Shown here piece by piece: positions 25,466 to 33,310 of a stretch of 64,000 nucleotides of DNA (the first letter of the stretch is position 1; each line of letters begins with the position of its first letter). The DNA is from CAYSYM01 sp964435115. Lineage in GTDB: Bacteria > Chloroflexota > UBA6077 > CF-72. Both the position numbers and the translations under genes were made by a program. The stretch lies in the NCBI GenBank assembly GCA_964435115.1, contig CAYSYM010000013.1:1-64000 (forward strand), in the 5' to 3' direction. Under the pieces are notes generated by a model that ran no database searches, had not been told where the DNA came from, and saw only the letters and a list, made by a program, of their open reading frames with translations.

Positions 25466-27353
25466 GCGTCGCTGCTCGGCGCGCCTGGCCTTCCGACCGG
25501 ACTACCTGGAGTACGACTTTGGGCCCGAACATCCCCTGACACCGCGGCGGATGCAGTCCTCGCTGGACCTGCTCGCCGCGGCCGGCCTGGGGCCGGACCC
25601 TGGGGAGCGGCTGGAGGCGCCGGCAGCGACCGACGCGCAGCTTGCTCTGATCCACCGAGCCGGGTACCTCGAGGCGGTGAAGCGGCTCACCCTCTTCGCG
25701 GACGACCCGATGATCCTGCCCGAGGCAACCCGCTGGGGGCTGGGGCCGGGCGACACGCCCGCCTTCGCCGGCATGCACGCGGCCGCGGCGGCCATCGCCG
25801 GCGGGTCGGTGCACGCCGTGGCTGGGGTGCTCCAGGGCGCGTTCCAGCACGCGTTCAACCCGGCTGGCGGGCTGCACCACGCGCAGCCAGAGCGCGCCTC
25901 TGGCTTCTGCATCTACAACGATGCTGCGGTGGCGATTGCCGCCGCCCTGCAGCAGCGGGACGCACGGGTGCTGTACCTGGACTTCGACGCGCACCACGGC
26001 GATGGCGTCCAGGTGGCGTTCTACGACGACCCGCGTGTGCTCACCTGCTCGATCCACGAGACCGGGCGCCACCTGTTCCCCGGTACGGGGTTCCTCTACG
26101 AGCTGGGGGAGGGGCTGGGGCGCGGGTACAGCCTCAACCTGCCGGTCGAGCCGTTCACGGAGGACGCCTCGTGGATCGAGGCGCTTGAGCTCCTGCTCCC
26201 GAGTCTGGCCGAGTGGTTCACGCCTGACCTGGTCGTCTCCCAGCACGGGTGCGACTCGCACGCGTGGGACCCGTTGGCACACCTCAGCCTCTCCACGCGG
26301 GCGTACGCGGCCCAGGCCGGGCTGGTGCACGAGCTCGCCCACCGCTTCGCCGGCGGGCGCTGGGTGGCGCTGGGAGGGGGCGGTTATGACTGGGTGCGCG
26401 TGGTGCCACGAAGCTGGGCGATCGTGTGGGCCGAGATGAGCGGCCGGCCGCTGCCAACCGGCTTGCCCGCGGACTGGGTGGCGCGCTGGCAGGCAGCCGC
26501 GGACGAGCAGGGCTTCACGCCGATCTTCGAGCGCTTCCTGGACGAGCCGGGCGAGTGGCGGCCGGTGCCGCGCCGCGCGGAGGTGGCCCGCACGAACCGG
26601 GCGCGAGCGGAGGCGGTGCGCGAGCTGGCGTTACCGGCGCTGCTCCGCCAGGCGTACCCGGCCTACCGGGTGGACGCTCGGCCGCCCAGCCTGCCGGACC
26701 TCGTGGCCGAGCTGGGTGGGACGCCGCTGGAGTCCCGGAGCGACATGATCGAGACCAACCGCGGGCGCCTGTACCTCCGCGATGCCTGCCCGGCGTCGTT
26801 CGTCGAGCGGCTGCGTCCCGACCCCGGGCTGGCGAGCTTCGCGTCACGGGCGGAGACGGAGCACGGGCTCCTGGCGCGGGTTGCCCGGCAGCCGGGCTCC
26901 TCGCTGAGCGTAGCTCACACAGAAGATGGCCTGATCGTCGCGCAGGTAGCGCTGGCGGCGGCCGATGGGTGGTGGAAAGGCCTGCCGGGCGTGTACGAAA
27001 TCACCACGGAGACGAGCCGCGGCTGGCGTGGGACGGGCGTTGCTGGGACACTCTTGCGCTTCACGACCGAGGCCTGGTGGGTGGAGCACCTCATCCTCCT
27101 GGGCATCGGTCTGGCCTGGCACTGGGACCTCCAGCAGCCGGGGCTGGACGAGGGCGAGTACCGCGAGCGGCTGCGCCGCCTGTTCGCCCGGGTGGGTTTC
27201 GAAGAAGTGCCCACGCGCGAGCCAGGCGTGCTGCTGAACCCGGCCAACCTGCTCATGGTGCGGGTGGGCAGGCAGGTGCCTGCCGATCGGCGCGCGGAGT
27301 TCCAGGAGGCCCTGGTGGTGCCGCCCGAGCAGCGGCGCCGTCGACTCACCTGA
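25458..27353 (+). CDS. acuC: AcuC deacetylase fused to AcuA acetyltransferase
   Basis: A 631-aa two-enzyme fusion. Residues 10-345 are a class I-type zinc deacetylase: HH at 140-141, Zn ligands D177/H179 (DFDAHHGD) and D266 (QHGCDSHAWDP), and active-site Tyr310 (GGGGYDW). Residues about 430-620 match AcuA, the GNAT protein acetyltransferase: the acetyl-CoA loop RGWRGTGVAG (521-530), the AcuA hallmark WHWDL (554-558), a GFEEVP...T turn and NPANLLMVRVG. In Bacillus these are separate proteins that acetylate and deacetylate acetyl-CoA synthetase. The start is GTG 25458, overlapping the acuB stop; TTG 25419 and GTG 25446 are alternatives. Confidence 0.87.
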   Translation: MAERRCSARLAFRPDYLEYDFGPEHPLTPRRMQSSLDLLAAAGLGPDPGERLEAPAATDAQLALIHRAGYLEAVKRLTLFADDPMILPEATRWGLGPGDTPAFAGMHAAAAAIAGGSVHAVAGVLQGAFQHAFNPAGGLHHAQPERASGFCIYNDAAVAIAAALQQRDARVLYLDFDAHHGDGVQVAFYDDPRVLTCSIHETGRHLFPGTGFLYELGEGLGRGYSLNLPVEPFTEDASWIEALELLLPSLAEWFTPDLVVSQHGCDSHAWDPLAHLSLSTRAYAAQAGLVHELAHRFAGGRWVALGGGGYDWVRVVPRSWAIVWAEMSGRPLPTGLPADWVARWQAAADEQGFTPIFERFLDEPGEWRPVPRRAEVARTNRARAEAVRELALPALLRQAYPAYRVDARPPSLPDLVAELGGTPLESRSDMIETNRGRLYLRDACPASFVERLRPDPGLASFASRAETEHGLLARVARQPGSSLSVAHTEDGLIVAQVALAAADGWWKGLPGVYEITTETSRGWRGTGVAGTLLRFTTEAWWVEHLILLGIGLAWHWDLQQPGLDEGEYRERLRRLFARVGFEEVPTREPGVLLNPANLLMVRVGRQVPADRRAEFQEALVVPPEQRRRRLT

Positions 27354-27546
27354 GCTGCGTCGCAGCCCGCCCTGGCAGCGGTAGCCGCCTGAGGAGGGCG
27401 CCGCGGGCGTGGCTCCCTCCTCTCTGCACCCCTGGAGCGGGGGCAGGCTCTCCCTGTCTGACCAGTCCTTCCGCGCCCGCGCGCCGGATGGGCGATCCGG
27501 CACCGGGGTGGTTGTCTGCGCGGCGGGAGCGTGAAGCCGTCCGGGG

Positions 27547-27846
27547 TCAGTCGCCGGGCGTAGGCAGCGGACCGAGCGGGTCAAGCATGGCTGCCGGGCA
27601 GGCCGCGCTGTCCCAGTGGAGCTGGATCCGCCACGCAAGCTCGCCTGAGGCGGCCACGTAGAACCACTCGGCGCCCGTGCAGATGGGGGCGCCGCCGTGG
27701 AGGGCTAACGGACAGCTCCCCCACTGGTTGGGGCCGGGGCAGGCGGCTCGCCCCGGCTGAGGGGAACGCACACCCGGCTCCAGGATCTCGCCCGAGGTGA
27801 GGCGCGCGATGACGCGTGGGCTGAAGGGCGCTAGCGCCGGCTGCAT
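27547..27846 (-). CDS. Small hypothetical protein, 99 aa
   Basis: An ATG at 27846 with GGGGAG 4 nt upstream opens a 99-residue frame. It carries several Cys (AACPGPNQWGSCPL; PICTGAEWFY) and an aromatic patch (WFYVAASGELAWRIQLHW). No signal peptide is visible. The frame on this strand runs on upstream across the repeat region of the next gene, but that part is a shadow. The gene lies between convergent acuC and the divergent coiled-coil gene. No function is recognised, and existence as a gene is only moderately supported. Confidence 0.45.
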   Translation of the reverse strand: MQPALAPFSPRVIARLTSGEILEPGVRSPQPGRAACPGPNQWGSCPLALHGGAPICTGAEWFYVAASGELAWRIQLHWDSAACPAAMLDPLGPLPTPGD

Positions 27847-28029
27847 AGGACTCCCCTCCGCTCGGCGTGGCCCGTTCGTCGAGACCGGACCGCGCCCACT
27901 ATACGGGGTGCAGGCTGCTGCGGCCCTACCCGTTGGCGTGGTTTTCGGCAGCGGGACCGCGGCCTGAACGGCCGGCGGCGTCCACGTTCGGCGCGTGTTG
28001 AAGCATAGAATTCTCATGGACGAACGCCG

Positions 28030-29085
28030 ATGCCCGCTGCACGTGACCTGCCGGACTTCCTGCGCGAGCTCAGCGCCCACCCGGAGTGGCGGGCCGAGCT
28101 CCGGCGCCACGTGCTCACGGAGGAGCTGCTGGCGGTGCCCGGCCGCCTGGAGCGCGTCGAGGCGACCCTTGAACAGCTGACCGCGGCGCAGCTCCGGACG
28201 GAGGAGCGCGTCGAGCAGCTCGCCGCGGCTCAGGTGCGGACCGAGGAGCGGCTGCAGCGGCTGGAGGCCGCCCTGGAGCAGCTCACGGCCCGGGTCGACC
28301 AGCTCACCCAGCGGCTGGACCAGCTGACCCAGCGGCTGGACCAGCTCACGCAGCGGGTCGACCAGCTCACGCAGCGGGTCGATGACCTCACCCAGCGGCT
28401 GGACCAGCTGACCCAGCGGGTCGACCAGCTCACGCAGCGGGTCGACCAGCTCACGCAGCGGGTGGATGACCTCACCCAGCGGGTCGACCAGCTGACCCAG
28501 CGGGTCGACCAGCTCACGCAGCGGGTCGATGACGTCACCCAGCGGCTGGAGCAGCTCACGGCCCGGGTCGACCAGCTCACCATCCGGCTCGAGGAGCTCA
28601 CCGCCCGGGTGCAGGAGGGTTTCGAGCGCCTGGCCGGACGGGTGGGTGACCTGGCGGGGCGCGTGCTCGAGGTGCGCTACCACCAGCATGGCCCGGCCTA
28701 CCTCGCCCGCATCGCCCGCCGGCTCCGCGTCCTCCCGGCGCAGGAGCTGGTCGCCCAGCTCGAGGACGGCGTGGACGCCGGCCGCCTCTCGGAGGAGGAT
28801 TTTGACGAGGTGCGCCGCGCCGACCTGGTGCTGGCCGGACGGAGGCGGGATGACCAGGCGGACGTCTTCCTCCTCGTCGAAGTGTCGGGCCTGATCGAGC
28901 CCGGCGATGTCGAGCGGGCACGCGGGCGCGCCGATCGCCTCGCCCGGCTCGGGCGCCCCACGATCGCGGTGGTGGCGGGCCACCAGGTCAGCGCGGACGT
29001 CGCCGAGCTGGCCCGCCAGCGTGGGGTCTGGTGGTCGCTGGACGGCCAGGCTCACTCCCCGCTGGCGGACACGACGGCTCCCTGA
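28030..29085 (+). CDS. Long heptad-repeat coiled-coil protein with PDDEXK-like C-terminal domain
   Basis: 351 aa. Residues 1-45 form a helical cap (LPDFLRELSAHPEWRAELRR). Residues about 46-200 are an unbroken coiled coil with sixteen near-identical heptads (consensus VDQLTQR) at 82-193. The C-terminal domain (about 215-340) has PAYLARIARRLRVLP, ADLVLAGRR, VFLLVEVS and GVWWSLDG, and is a paralogue of the protein ending at 518. Asp...ExS resembles a PD-(D/E)XK fold lacking the Lys, so nuclease activity is doubtful. Start ATG 28030; a -10-like TAGAAT lies at 28010-28015. Function unknown. Confidence 0.8.
   Translation: MPAARDLPDFLRELSAHPEWRAELRRHVLTEELLAVPGRLERVEATLEQLTAAQLRTEERVEQLAAAQVRTEERLQRLEAALEQLTARVDQLTQRLDQLTQRLDQLTQRVDQLTQRVDDLTQRLDQLTQRVDQLTQRVDQLTQRVDDLTQRVDQLTQRVDQLTQRVDDVTQRLEQLTARVDQLTIRLEELTARVQEGFERLAGRVGDLAGRVLEVRYHQHGPAYLARIARRLRVLPAQELVAQLEDGVDAGRLSEEDFDEVRRADLVLAGRRRDDQADVFLLVEVSGLIEPGDVERARGRADRLARLGRPTIAVVAGHQVSADVAELARQRGVWWSLDGQAHSPLADTTAP
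28273..28608 (+). repeat. Tandem 21-bp repeats coding for heptads
   Basis: Sixteen in-frame 21-bp units code for heptads of the type (V/L)(D/E)(Q/D)LTQR. Many units are identical at the DNA level, which indicates recent expansion or contraction by slippage or recombination rather than slow divergence. Not a CRISPR: there are no spacers. Confidence 0.9.
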
Positions 29086-29350
29086 CCCGTGCCGCCGCGG
29101 CGCACCAGCCGCGATCTCCGGGTCGCTGAATCCAGGGGTGTGAGTTCAGGCCGTTCACCCATGGGGCGACGCTTTGAGCTGGAACCTACGCATGGGAGTT
29201 GGTGCGCCCCGCGCGGACGGACGACCACCTCGCGCGGGCCGTCAGCTCGACCCTTCACAGTCCGTGTCGGCCCCGGGGAGGCCACACGCTCGGTCCGTAA
29301 CGATCCTATAACCATGATTTAGTCTCGACGAAGAGGGAATCGGTCCTCGG

Positions 29351-29380
29351 TTGCGGGCGGCGATTAGCGGTGGCTAAGAT
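29351..29380 (+). promoter_or_regulatory. bfd-bfr promoter, -35 TTGCGG / -10 TAAGAT
   Basis: TTGCGG (29351-29356) and TAAGAT (29375-29380) are separated by 18 nt. The bfd ATG begins 9 nt after the -10, so the transcript would have almost no leader, and no Shine-Dalgarno is present. Confidence 0.6.
29364..29377. promoter_or_regulatory. Operator-like dyad TTAGC-GGTG-GCTAA on the -10 element
   Basis: Five-bp inverted arms around a 4-nt centre, overlapping the first three bases of the -10. TTAG/CTAA half-sites recall DtxR/IdeR-type metal-repressor boxes. This would place iron-storage genes under metal control. The match is short, so the regulator is an inference. Confidence 0.45.
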
Positions 29381-29389
29381 AGATGCACC

Positions 29390-29617
29390 ATGTACGCATG
29401 CGTCTGCCGGGCGATCACCGAGGCGGAGGTGCGAGAGGCCGGTCGCGCGGGGGTCGTCGACCCCGGCGCCCTGGTCGAGGTCTTCGGGTTGGACGAGGAG
29501 GACTGTTGTGGCCGGTGTACTGCCCAGGTGGAGCGGCTCGTCGCACTCGCCTGGGAAGGGGCAGGCGGAGGAGCGCCAGCGTTGCGGCCGCCCCGGATGC
29601 GGCCGGCGTTCGCCTGA
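29390..29617 (+). CDS. bfd: Bacterioferritin-associated ferredoxin-like [2Fe-2S] protein
   Basis: 75 aa. The Cys pattern CVC near the N terminus and CCGRC about 35 residues later matches the BFD-type [2Fe-2S] domain (C-x-C...C-x-x-C). In the Bfd system the protein delivers electrons to bacterioferritin to release stored iron. Here the bacterioferritin gene follows after 33 nt, which fixes the assignment. The start ATG lies 9 nt after a -10 hexamer, so it is probably leaderless. The C-terminal Gly/Ala/Pro tail is unusual and may be disordered. Confidence 0.85.
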   Translation: MYACVCRAITEAEVREAGRAGVVDPGALVEVFGLDEEDCCGRCTAQVERLVALAWEGAGGGAPALRPPRMRPAFA

Positions 29618-29650
29618 CCCCCGAACTCGCGGATTGAAAGGAGCGCTGGT

Positions 29651-30136
29651 GTGAAGGCGCGAGAAGGCGTCGTTGATCTGCTGAACGGATCGCTGACCGT
29701 CGAGCTGACAGCCATCAGCCAGTACTTCCTCGCTGCTAAGCAGTGTGCGAGCTGGGGCCTCCCCCGCCTGCACGACCGCTTCCGGACCCTCAGCCTAGAT
29801 GAGATGAAGGACACTGAGCGACTGATCGAACACATCCTCTACCTGGAGGGACTCCCGAACATGCAGCGCCTGAACCCCGTGCGCGTGGGGCAGGGCGTCC
29901 CGGAGATCCTGCAGGCCGGCCTGGAGCTGGAGCGGGGTGCCGTGGAGCACCTGCGGGATGCGATCGAGCACTGCGCGCGCGTGGGCGACTTCACGACGCG
30001 CCACATCTTCGAGGCGATGATCCATGACGAGGAGACCCACGTGGACTGGTTCGAGACCCAGCTCGACGCGATCCGCCTGGTCGGGCTCGAGCGCTACCTG
30101 GCGCAGCAGCTCGTCGCCGGCGCCGAGGACGCGTAG
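29651..30136 (+). CDS. bfr: Bacterioferritin
   Basis: A 161-aa subunit of the heme-containing iron-storage shell. Recognisable segments are TVELTAISQYF (Glu18), DEM (Glu51 and heme ligand Met52), the conserved ILYLEGLPN, ELERGAVEHL (Glu94) and DEETHVDW (Glu127, His130). Aligned by eye to E. coli Bfr, position 54 is Asp (DEMKD) where the ferroxidase ligand His is expected. The GTG start has AAGGAG 7 nt upstream. It is co-transcribed with bfd. Length and the Met52 heme ligand separate it from plain ferritin and Dps. Confidence 0.92.
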   Translation: MKAREGVVDLLNGSLTVELTAISQYFLAAKQCASWGLPRLHDRFRTLSLDEMKDTERLIEHILYLEGLPNMQRLNPVRVGQGVPEILQAGLELERGAVEHLRDAIEHCARVGDFTTRHIFEAMIHDEETHVDWFETQLDAIRLVGLERYLAQQLVAGAEDA

Positions 30137-30186
30137 GAGGCAGGTGGCCGCGGTCTAAGCGCGCCGGCAGACGGAGCGCGCGGCGC

Positions 30187-31413
30187 TCAGCCCTCGAGGA
30201 TCCTCCCTCGCTCGCGCTCCGGCACTACCTGCCGTGCCTGGATGGTCTGGATGATGCGCGTCTGCATGCGGATGTCGCCGATGAGGCAGCCGCCGACCAG
30301 GCGCCCATCCTTGAAGAACAGCCGCTGGTAGTTCCGGTTGGCCGCATCAAGCTTCGCCCAGCTCTCGAGGTCCGGGACGTTCTCCGGCGTGAGGCCCATC
30401 ACCCGAATGCGCGAGTCGAAGAGGCCTGTCGAGTACATCGGGATGTCGTTGTAGGGCTTGCGATCGCCGCTCATGTTGGCGCCGGCGATCCGCCCGTGGC
30501 CCACGGCGTTGTTCCACGTCCCCATCTGGTTGTGGAGCCCGATCGAGACGTCGAAGAACTCCGCCACGTCGCCCGCGGCGTAGACGCCGGGCACGTTCGT
30601 CTCCAGGAACTCGTTGGTGACGATGCCGCCCCGCACCTGGATCGGGGTGGCTTGAAGGGGACCGACGTTCATCTTCACACCGAGCCCCACGCCGACCATG
30701 TCCGCGCGGACGTGGACGCCGTCCGTCGTCGTGACGCCGGCCACCTCTCCGTCCCTGGTGTGGACCTCCCTGACCTCGGCACCATAGTGGATGGTCACGC
30801 CGGCTGCGCGGGCGATATCGTCCACCAGGGCGCCGCCGTCCTCGTCCAGGACGCGGCGCAGGAAACGCGGCCCGCGAATCAACCACGTCACGTCGAGCCC
30901 GTGGTGGCGAAACGCCTCGGCCAGCTCGTAGGCGATGTAGCTGCCCCCCACGACCACCGCCTCCCGGGCGGTGGCGATCCGCTCGCGGATCGCCACCGCG
31001 TCGTCCCAGTACTGGAAGTTGAAGATGCCCGCCACGCCGGTGGACGCCCCGGGGACAGGCAGGGGGTTGGGCCGGCCTCCGGTGGCGATCAGCAGCGAGT
31101 CGTACGGGAACGTCCGGCCGTCGGCTGCCGTGGCGACCCGCTCGCCGGGATCGAGCGCGGTGATGCGCGTCTCCGGCAGGAACCGGATGCCGCGCTGCTC
31201 GTGCTGCTCGGGCGTACGCATGAACACCTTCTCGCGCCTGGCCTCATCGCGCAGGAACGGCGGCAGGGCCACGCGGTTGTAGAGCGGGTGGGGCTCGTCG
31301 GTGAGGAGAGTGACCTCCGCTTGCGGGTCGTTCTTGCGGATCGTCTCTGCAGCATAGGTGCCGGAGGCGCCGTTGCCGATAATCACGAAGCGCCTGGGGC
31401 TGGACGCGGCCAA
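30187..31413 (-). CDS. FAD-dependent NAD(P)H oxidoreductase (ferredoxin/nitrite-reductase-type)
   Basis: 408 aa. The FAD-binding Rossmann motif is IIGNGASGTYAAE at the N terminus. A second, NAD(P)-binding motif is VVVGGSYIAYELAE with a following ATGGRPN, and the C-terminal FAD motif is GVYAAGDVAEF. The layout fits the pyridine-nucleotide disulfide-oxidoreductase-like group without active-site Cys, such as rubredoxin/ferredoxin reductases and the N-terminal part of NirB. It could supply electrons to Bfd next door (inference from position; the genes are convergent). The start is TTG 31413 because AAGGAGG lies about 8 nt upstream. Confidence 0.85.
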   Translation of the reverse strand: MAASSPRRFVIIGNGASGTYAAETIRKNDPQAEVTLLTDEPHPLYNRVALPPFLRDEARREKVFMRTPEQHEQRGIRFLPETRITALDPGERVATAADGRTFPYDSLLIATGGRPNPLPVPGASTGVAGIFNFQYWDDAVAIRERIATAREAVVVGGSYIAYELAEAFRHHGLDVTWLIRGPRFLRRVLDEDGGALVDDIARAAGVTIHYGAEVREVHTRDGEVAGVTTTDGVHVRADMVGVGLGVKMNVGPLQATPIQVRGGIVTNEFLETNVPGVYAAGDVAEFFDVSIGLHNQMGTWNNAVGHGRIAGANMSGDRKPYNDIPMYSTGLFDSRIRVMGLTPENVPDLESWAKLDAANRNYQRLFFKDGRLVGGCLIGDIRMQTRIIQTIQARQVVPERERGRILEG

Positions 31414-31800
31414 GCAGCGGCCCTCCTTGAGGAGCGTGTGCCCTGGGCAGCTACCGCGCCAGGGCCCGTGTACAGTTCACGCCATGCGGCAGACCACCAT
31501 GGGTGTGGGGTCGCGGCGGCACGGCGTTGGTGGCGTCCCGCCACAGTCTAAGCGCTGCGCGCCGACCCTTCCAGCGCGCTCGGCAGCCGACCAGGGTGTT
31601 TCGGTCTTCCCCCTCCCCTGCCCCTTCCCCAGGGAAGGGGAGCGAGGTTCCCTCTGGGGGCTGGCGCCCCCAGGCCCCCGCGAGGACGGGGCACGGCTGG
31701 GCGCACCGAGAACGGAAAGACCCTGGGGAGGTGACACAGCCGGCTGTGCTGCGGCTCCTCGCTCGGGAGGCCCGGAGCGGTCAGGCCCGGGCGCGGCGAA
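31414..31800. other. Divergent intergenic region with two GC hairpins
   Basis: 387 bp between the FAD reductase (minus) and folC (plus), without a supported gene. Two neighbouring perfect hairpins dominate it (31621-31640 and 31654-31673). The stretch between 31600 and 31700 is strand-biased (pyrimidine-rich, then purine-rich). Confidence 0.55.
31621..31673. repeat. Paired hairpins in the folC upstream region
   Basis: The first hairpin is CCCCTTCC-CCAG-GGAAGGGG (31621-31640). The second is CTGGGGGC-TGGC-GCCCCCAG (31654-31673). Both have 8-bp perfect arms and 4-nt loops, 13 nt apart. They look like a REP-type intergenic element. No T tract follows either. Confidence 0.6.
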
Positions 31801-33225
31801 GTGAGTGCGGCGACCGCGCCGGTGCCCACACGCCGGCGGCCTGGCGGCAGTGATCTCCTGCCGGATGCCCTCGAGCCAGACCCGCGCTACCGGGCCGGCC
31901 TGGAGTGGATCTGGTCGTTCTCGGCGGCGCGCCGCACGCCGGCGGAGGTCGCCCGGCAGCGCGAGCTGCGGCCGGAGCGCATGCGGGCGCTCCTGCGCCG
32001 CCTGGGCGATCCCCACGCGGCGTTCCCCTCCCTGCTGGTGGGGGGCACCAAAGGGAAGGGGAGCGTCGTCGCGATGCTCGCGTCGTGCCTGGCCGCGGCG
32101 GGCTACCGGACCGGGGCGTACACCTCACCGCACCTGGTGAACTGGCGGGAGCGGACCTGCGTGGACGGCCGGCCCATCGCGACGGCGGAGGTGCGGGAGT
32201 TGCTCGAGCCCGTGCGCCGGGCCGTCGAAGCGCTCCCGCCCGCGTTCGGGCGACCGAGCACGTTCGAGGTGGGAACCCTCATCGCATTCCTCCACTTTGC
32301 CCGCGTCGGCGTCGACATCGCGGCCGTGGAGGTCGGGGTGGGCGGCCGCGACGACGCGACCAACGTCCTCGACCCGCTCGTGTCGGCGGTGACGCCCATC
32401 AGCTACGACCACACGGAGACGCTCGGGTCCACCCTGACGTCGATCGCCAGGGCGAAGGCAGGCATCATGCGCCGCGACAGGGCGACCGTCCTCGCACCGC
32501 AGCCGGACGAGGCCGCGACGGTGCTCGATCACGAGGCCCGGGCGACCGGCGCACGGCTGATGTGGGCTGACAGCGACTGGCGCTGGCACCGCGAGGTGCG
32601 AGGGCAGCCCCCGGTCATGGCGCAGCGGGTGCGGATCATTCGCGCCCGGTCAGGCGAAGAGGTTGTGGCTGCGTCCCTGCCGCTGCTGGGCGTCCACCAG
32701 TGCGCGAATGCGGTGGTCGCCGTGGCAGCGCTGGAGGCGCTCGGAGAGGCGTGGCCCGCTGGCCCGCTCGCGCGGCGCGCCATCCGGGCGGGCCTTGAGC
32801 GCGTCCAATGGCCCGCTCGCCTGCAGGTGGTCCGCATGCGCCCACTCGTGGTGCTCGACGGCGCCCACAACGCCGCGTCCGCCCAGGCGCTCCGGCGCGC
32901 CGTCCGGGAGCATTTCGCCTACCGGCAGCTCCACCTCGTGATCGGCCTGACGATGGGGAAGGATGCGAGTGGCGTGCTCCAGGCCCTGCTCCCCCTGGCT
33001 GCCTCGGCGACGCTCACCCGCTCGGCCCACGAGCGCGCTGCCGACCCGAGCGGCCTGAGCGTGCTCGTGGGCGACCTGCGGCCCGAGCTCCCGGTGCAGG
33101 TGCGTCCACACCTCCCCGGCGCGCTCGAGGCGGCGCTCGAGCGCGCCGGCGCCGCCGACCTCGTGCTCGTCGCCGGTTCGCTCTTCCTGGTGGGCGAAGC
33201 GCTTGTCTGGGCCCGCAACCCCTAA
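31801..33225 (+). CDS. folC: Folylpolyglutamate synthase/dihydrofolate synthase
   Basis: A 474-aa Mur-ligase-superfamily enzyme that adds glutamate to (dihydro)folates or pteroate with ATP. The P-loop is GGTKGKGSVVAML. SYDHTETLG and RAKAGIMR are the FolC-specific segments, and the C-terminal ligase domain has VVLDGAHNAASAQALR. It starts with GTG. The N-terminal 30 residues (Pro/Arg-rich) are longer than usual, so a start a little downstream is possible. It stands alone, with no other folate genes in the window. Confidence 0.92.
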   Translation: MSAATAPVPTRRRPGGSDLLPDALEPDPRYRAGLEWIWSFSAARRTPAEVARQRELRPERMRALLRRLGDPHAAFPSLLVGGTKGKGSVVAMLASCLAAAGYRTGAYTSPHLVNWRERTCVDGRPIATAEVRELLEPVRRAVEALPPAFGRPSTFEVGTLIAFLHFARVGVDIAAVEVGVGGRDDATNVLDPLVSAVTPISYDHTETLGSTLTSIARAKAGIMRRDRATVLAPQPDEAATVLDHEARATGARLMWADSDWRWHREVRGQPPVMAQRVRIIRARSGEEVVAASLPLLGVHQCANAVVAVAALEALGEAWPAGPLARRAIRAGLERVQWPARLQVVRMRPLVVLDGAHNAASAQALRRAVREHFAYRQLHLVIGLTMGKDASGVLQALLPLAASATLTRSAHERAADPSGLSVLVGDLRPELPVQVRPHLPGALEAALERAGAADLVLVAGSLFLVGEALVWARNP

Positions 33226-33310
33226 GCCCCGCCTGGCTCGCCTCGTCGTCCGTCTGTGAGCGATGCCCATAGGTTGCAGCTTCCCCAGTCCATGCCACAC
33301 TTCGGCGCAC

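Larger units (their letters stand above)
29086..29389. other. Intergenic region upstream of bfd-bfr
   Basis: 304 bp without a gene. The last 60 bp are the least GC-rich part of the neighbourhood and hold the bfd promoter and operator listed separately. The rest shows no hairpin or terminator that I can support. Confidence 0.5.

Noticed and set aside
28273..28608. Tandem repeats as a CRISPR array
   Set aside because: Units are contiguous, in frame and without spacers; they code for heptads.
27847..29055. Long minus-strand reading frame across the heptad-repeat gene
   Set aside because: It is the mirror of the 21-bp repeats (LVDPLRE-type repeats) and has no independent motif; only its last 99 codons have a plausible own start.
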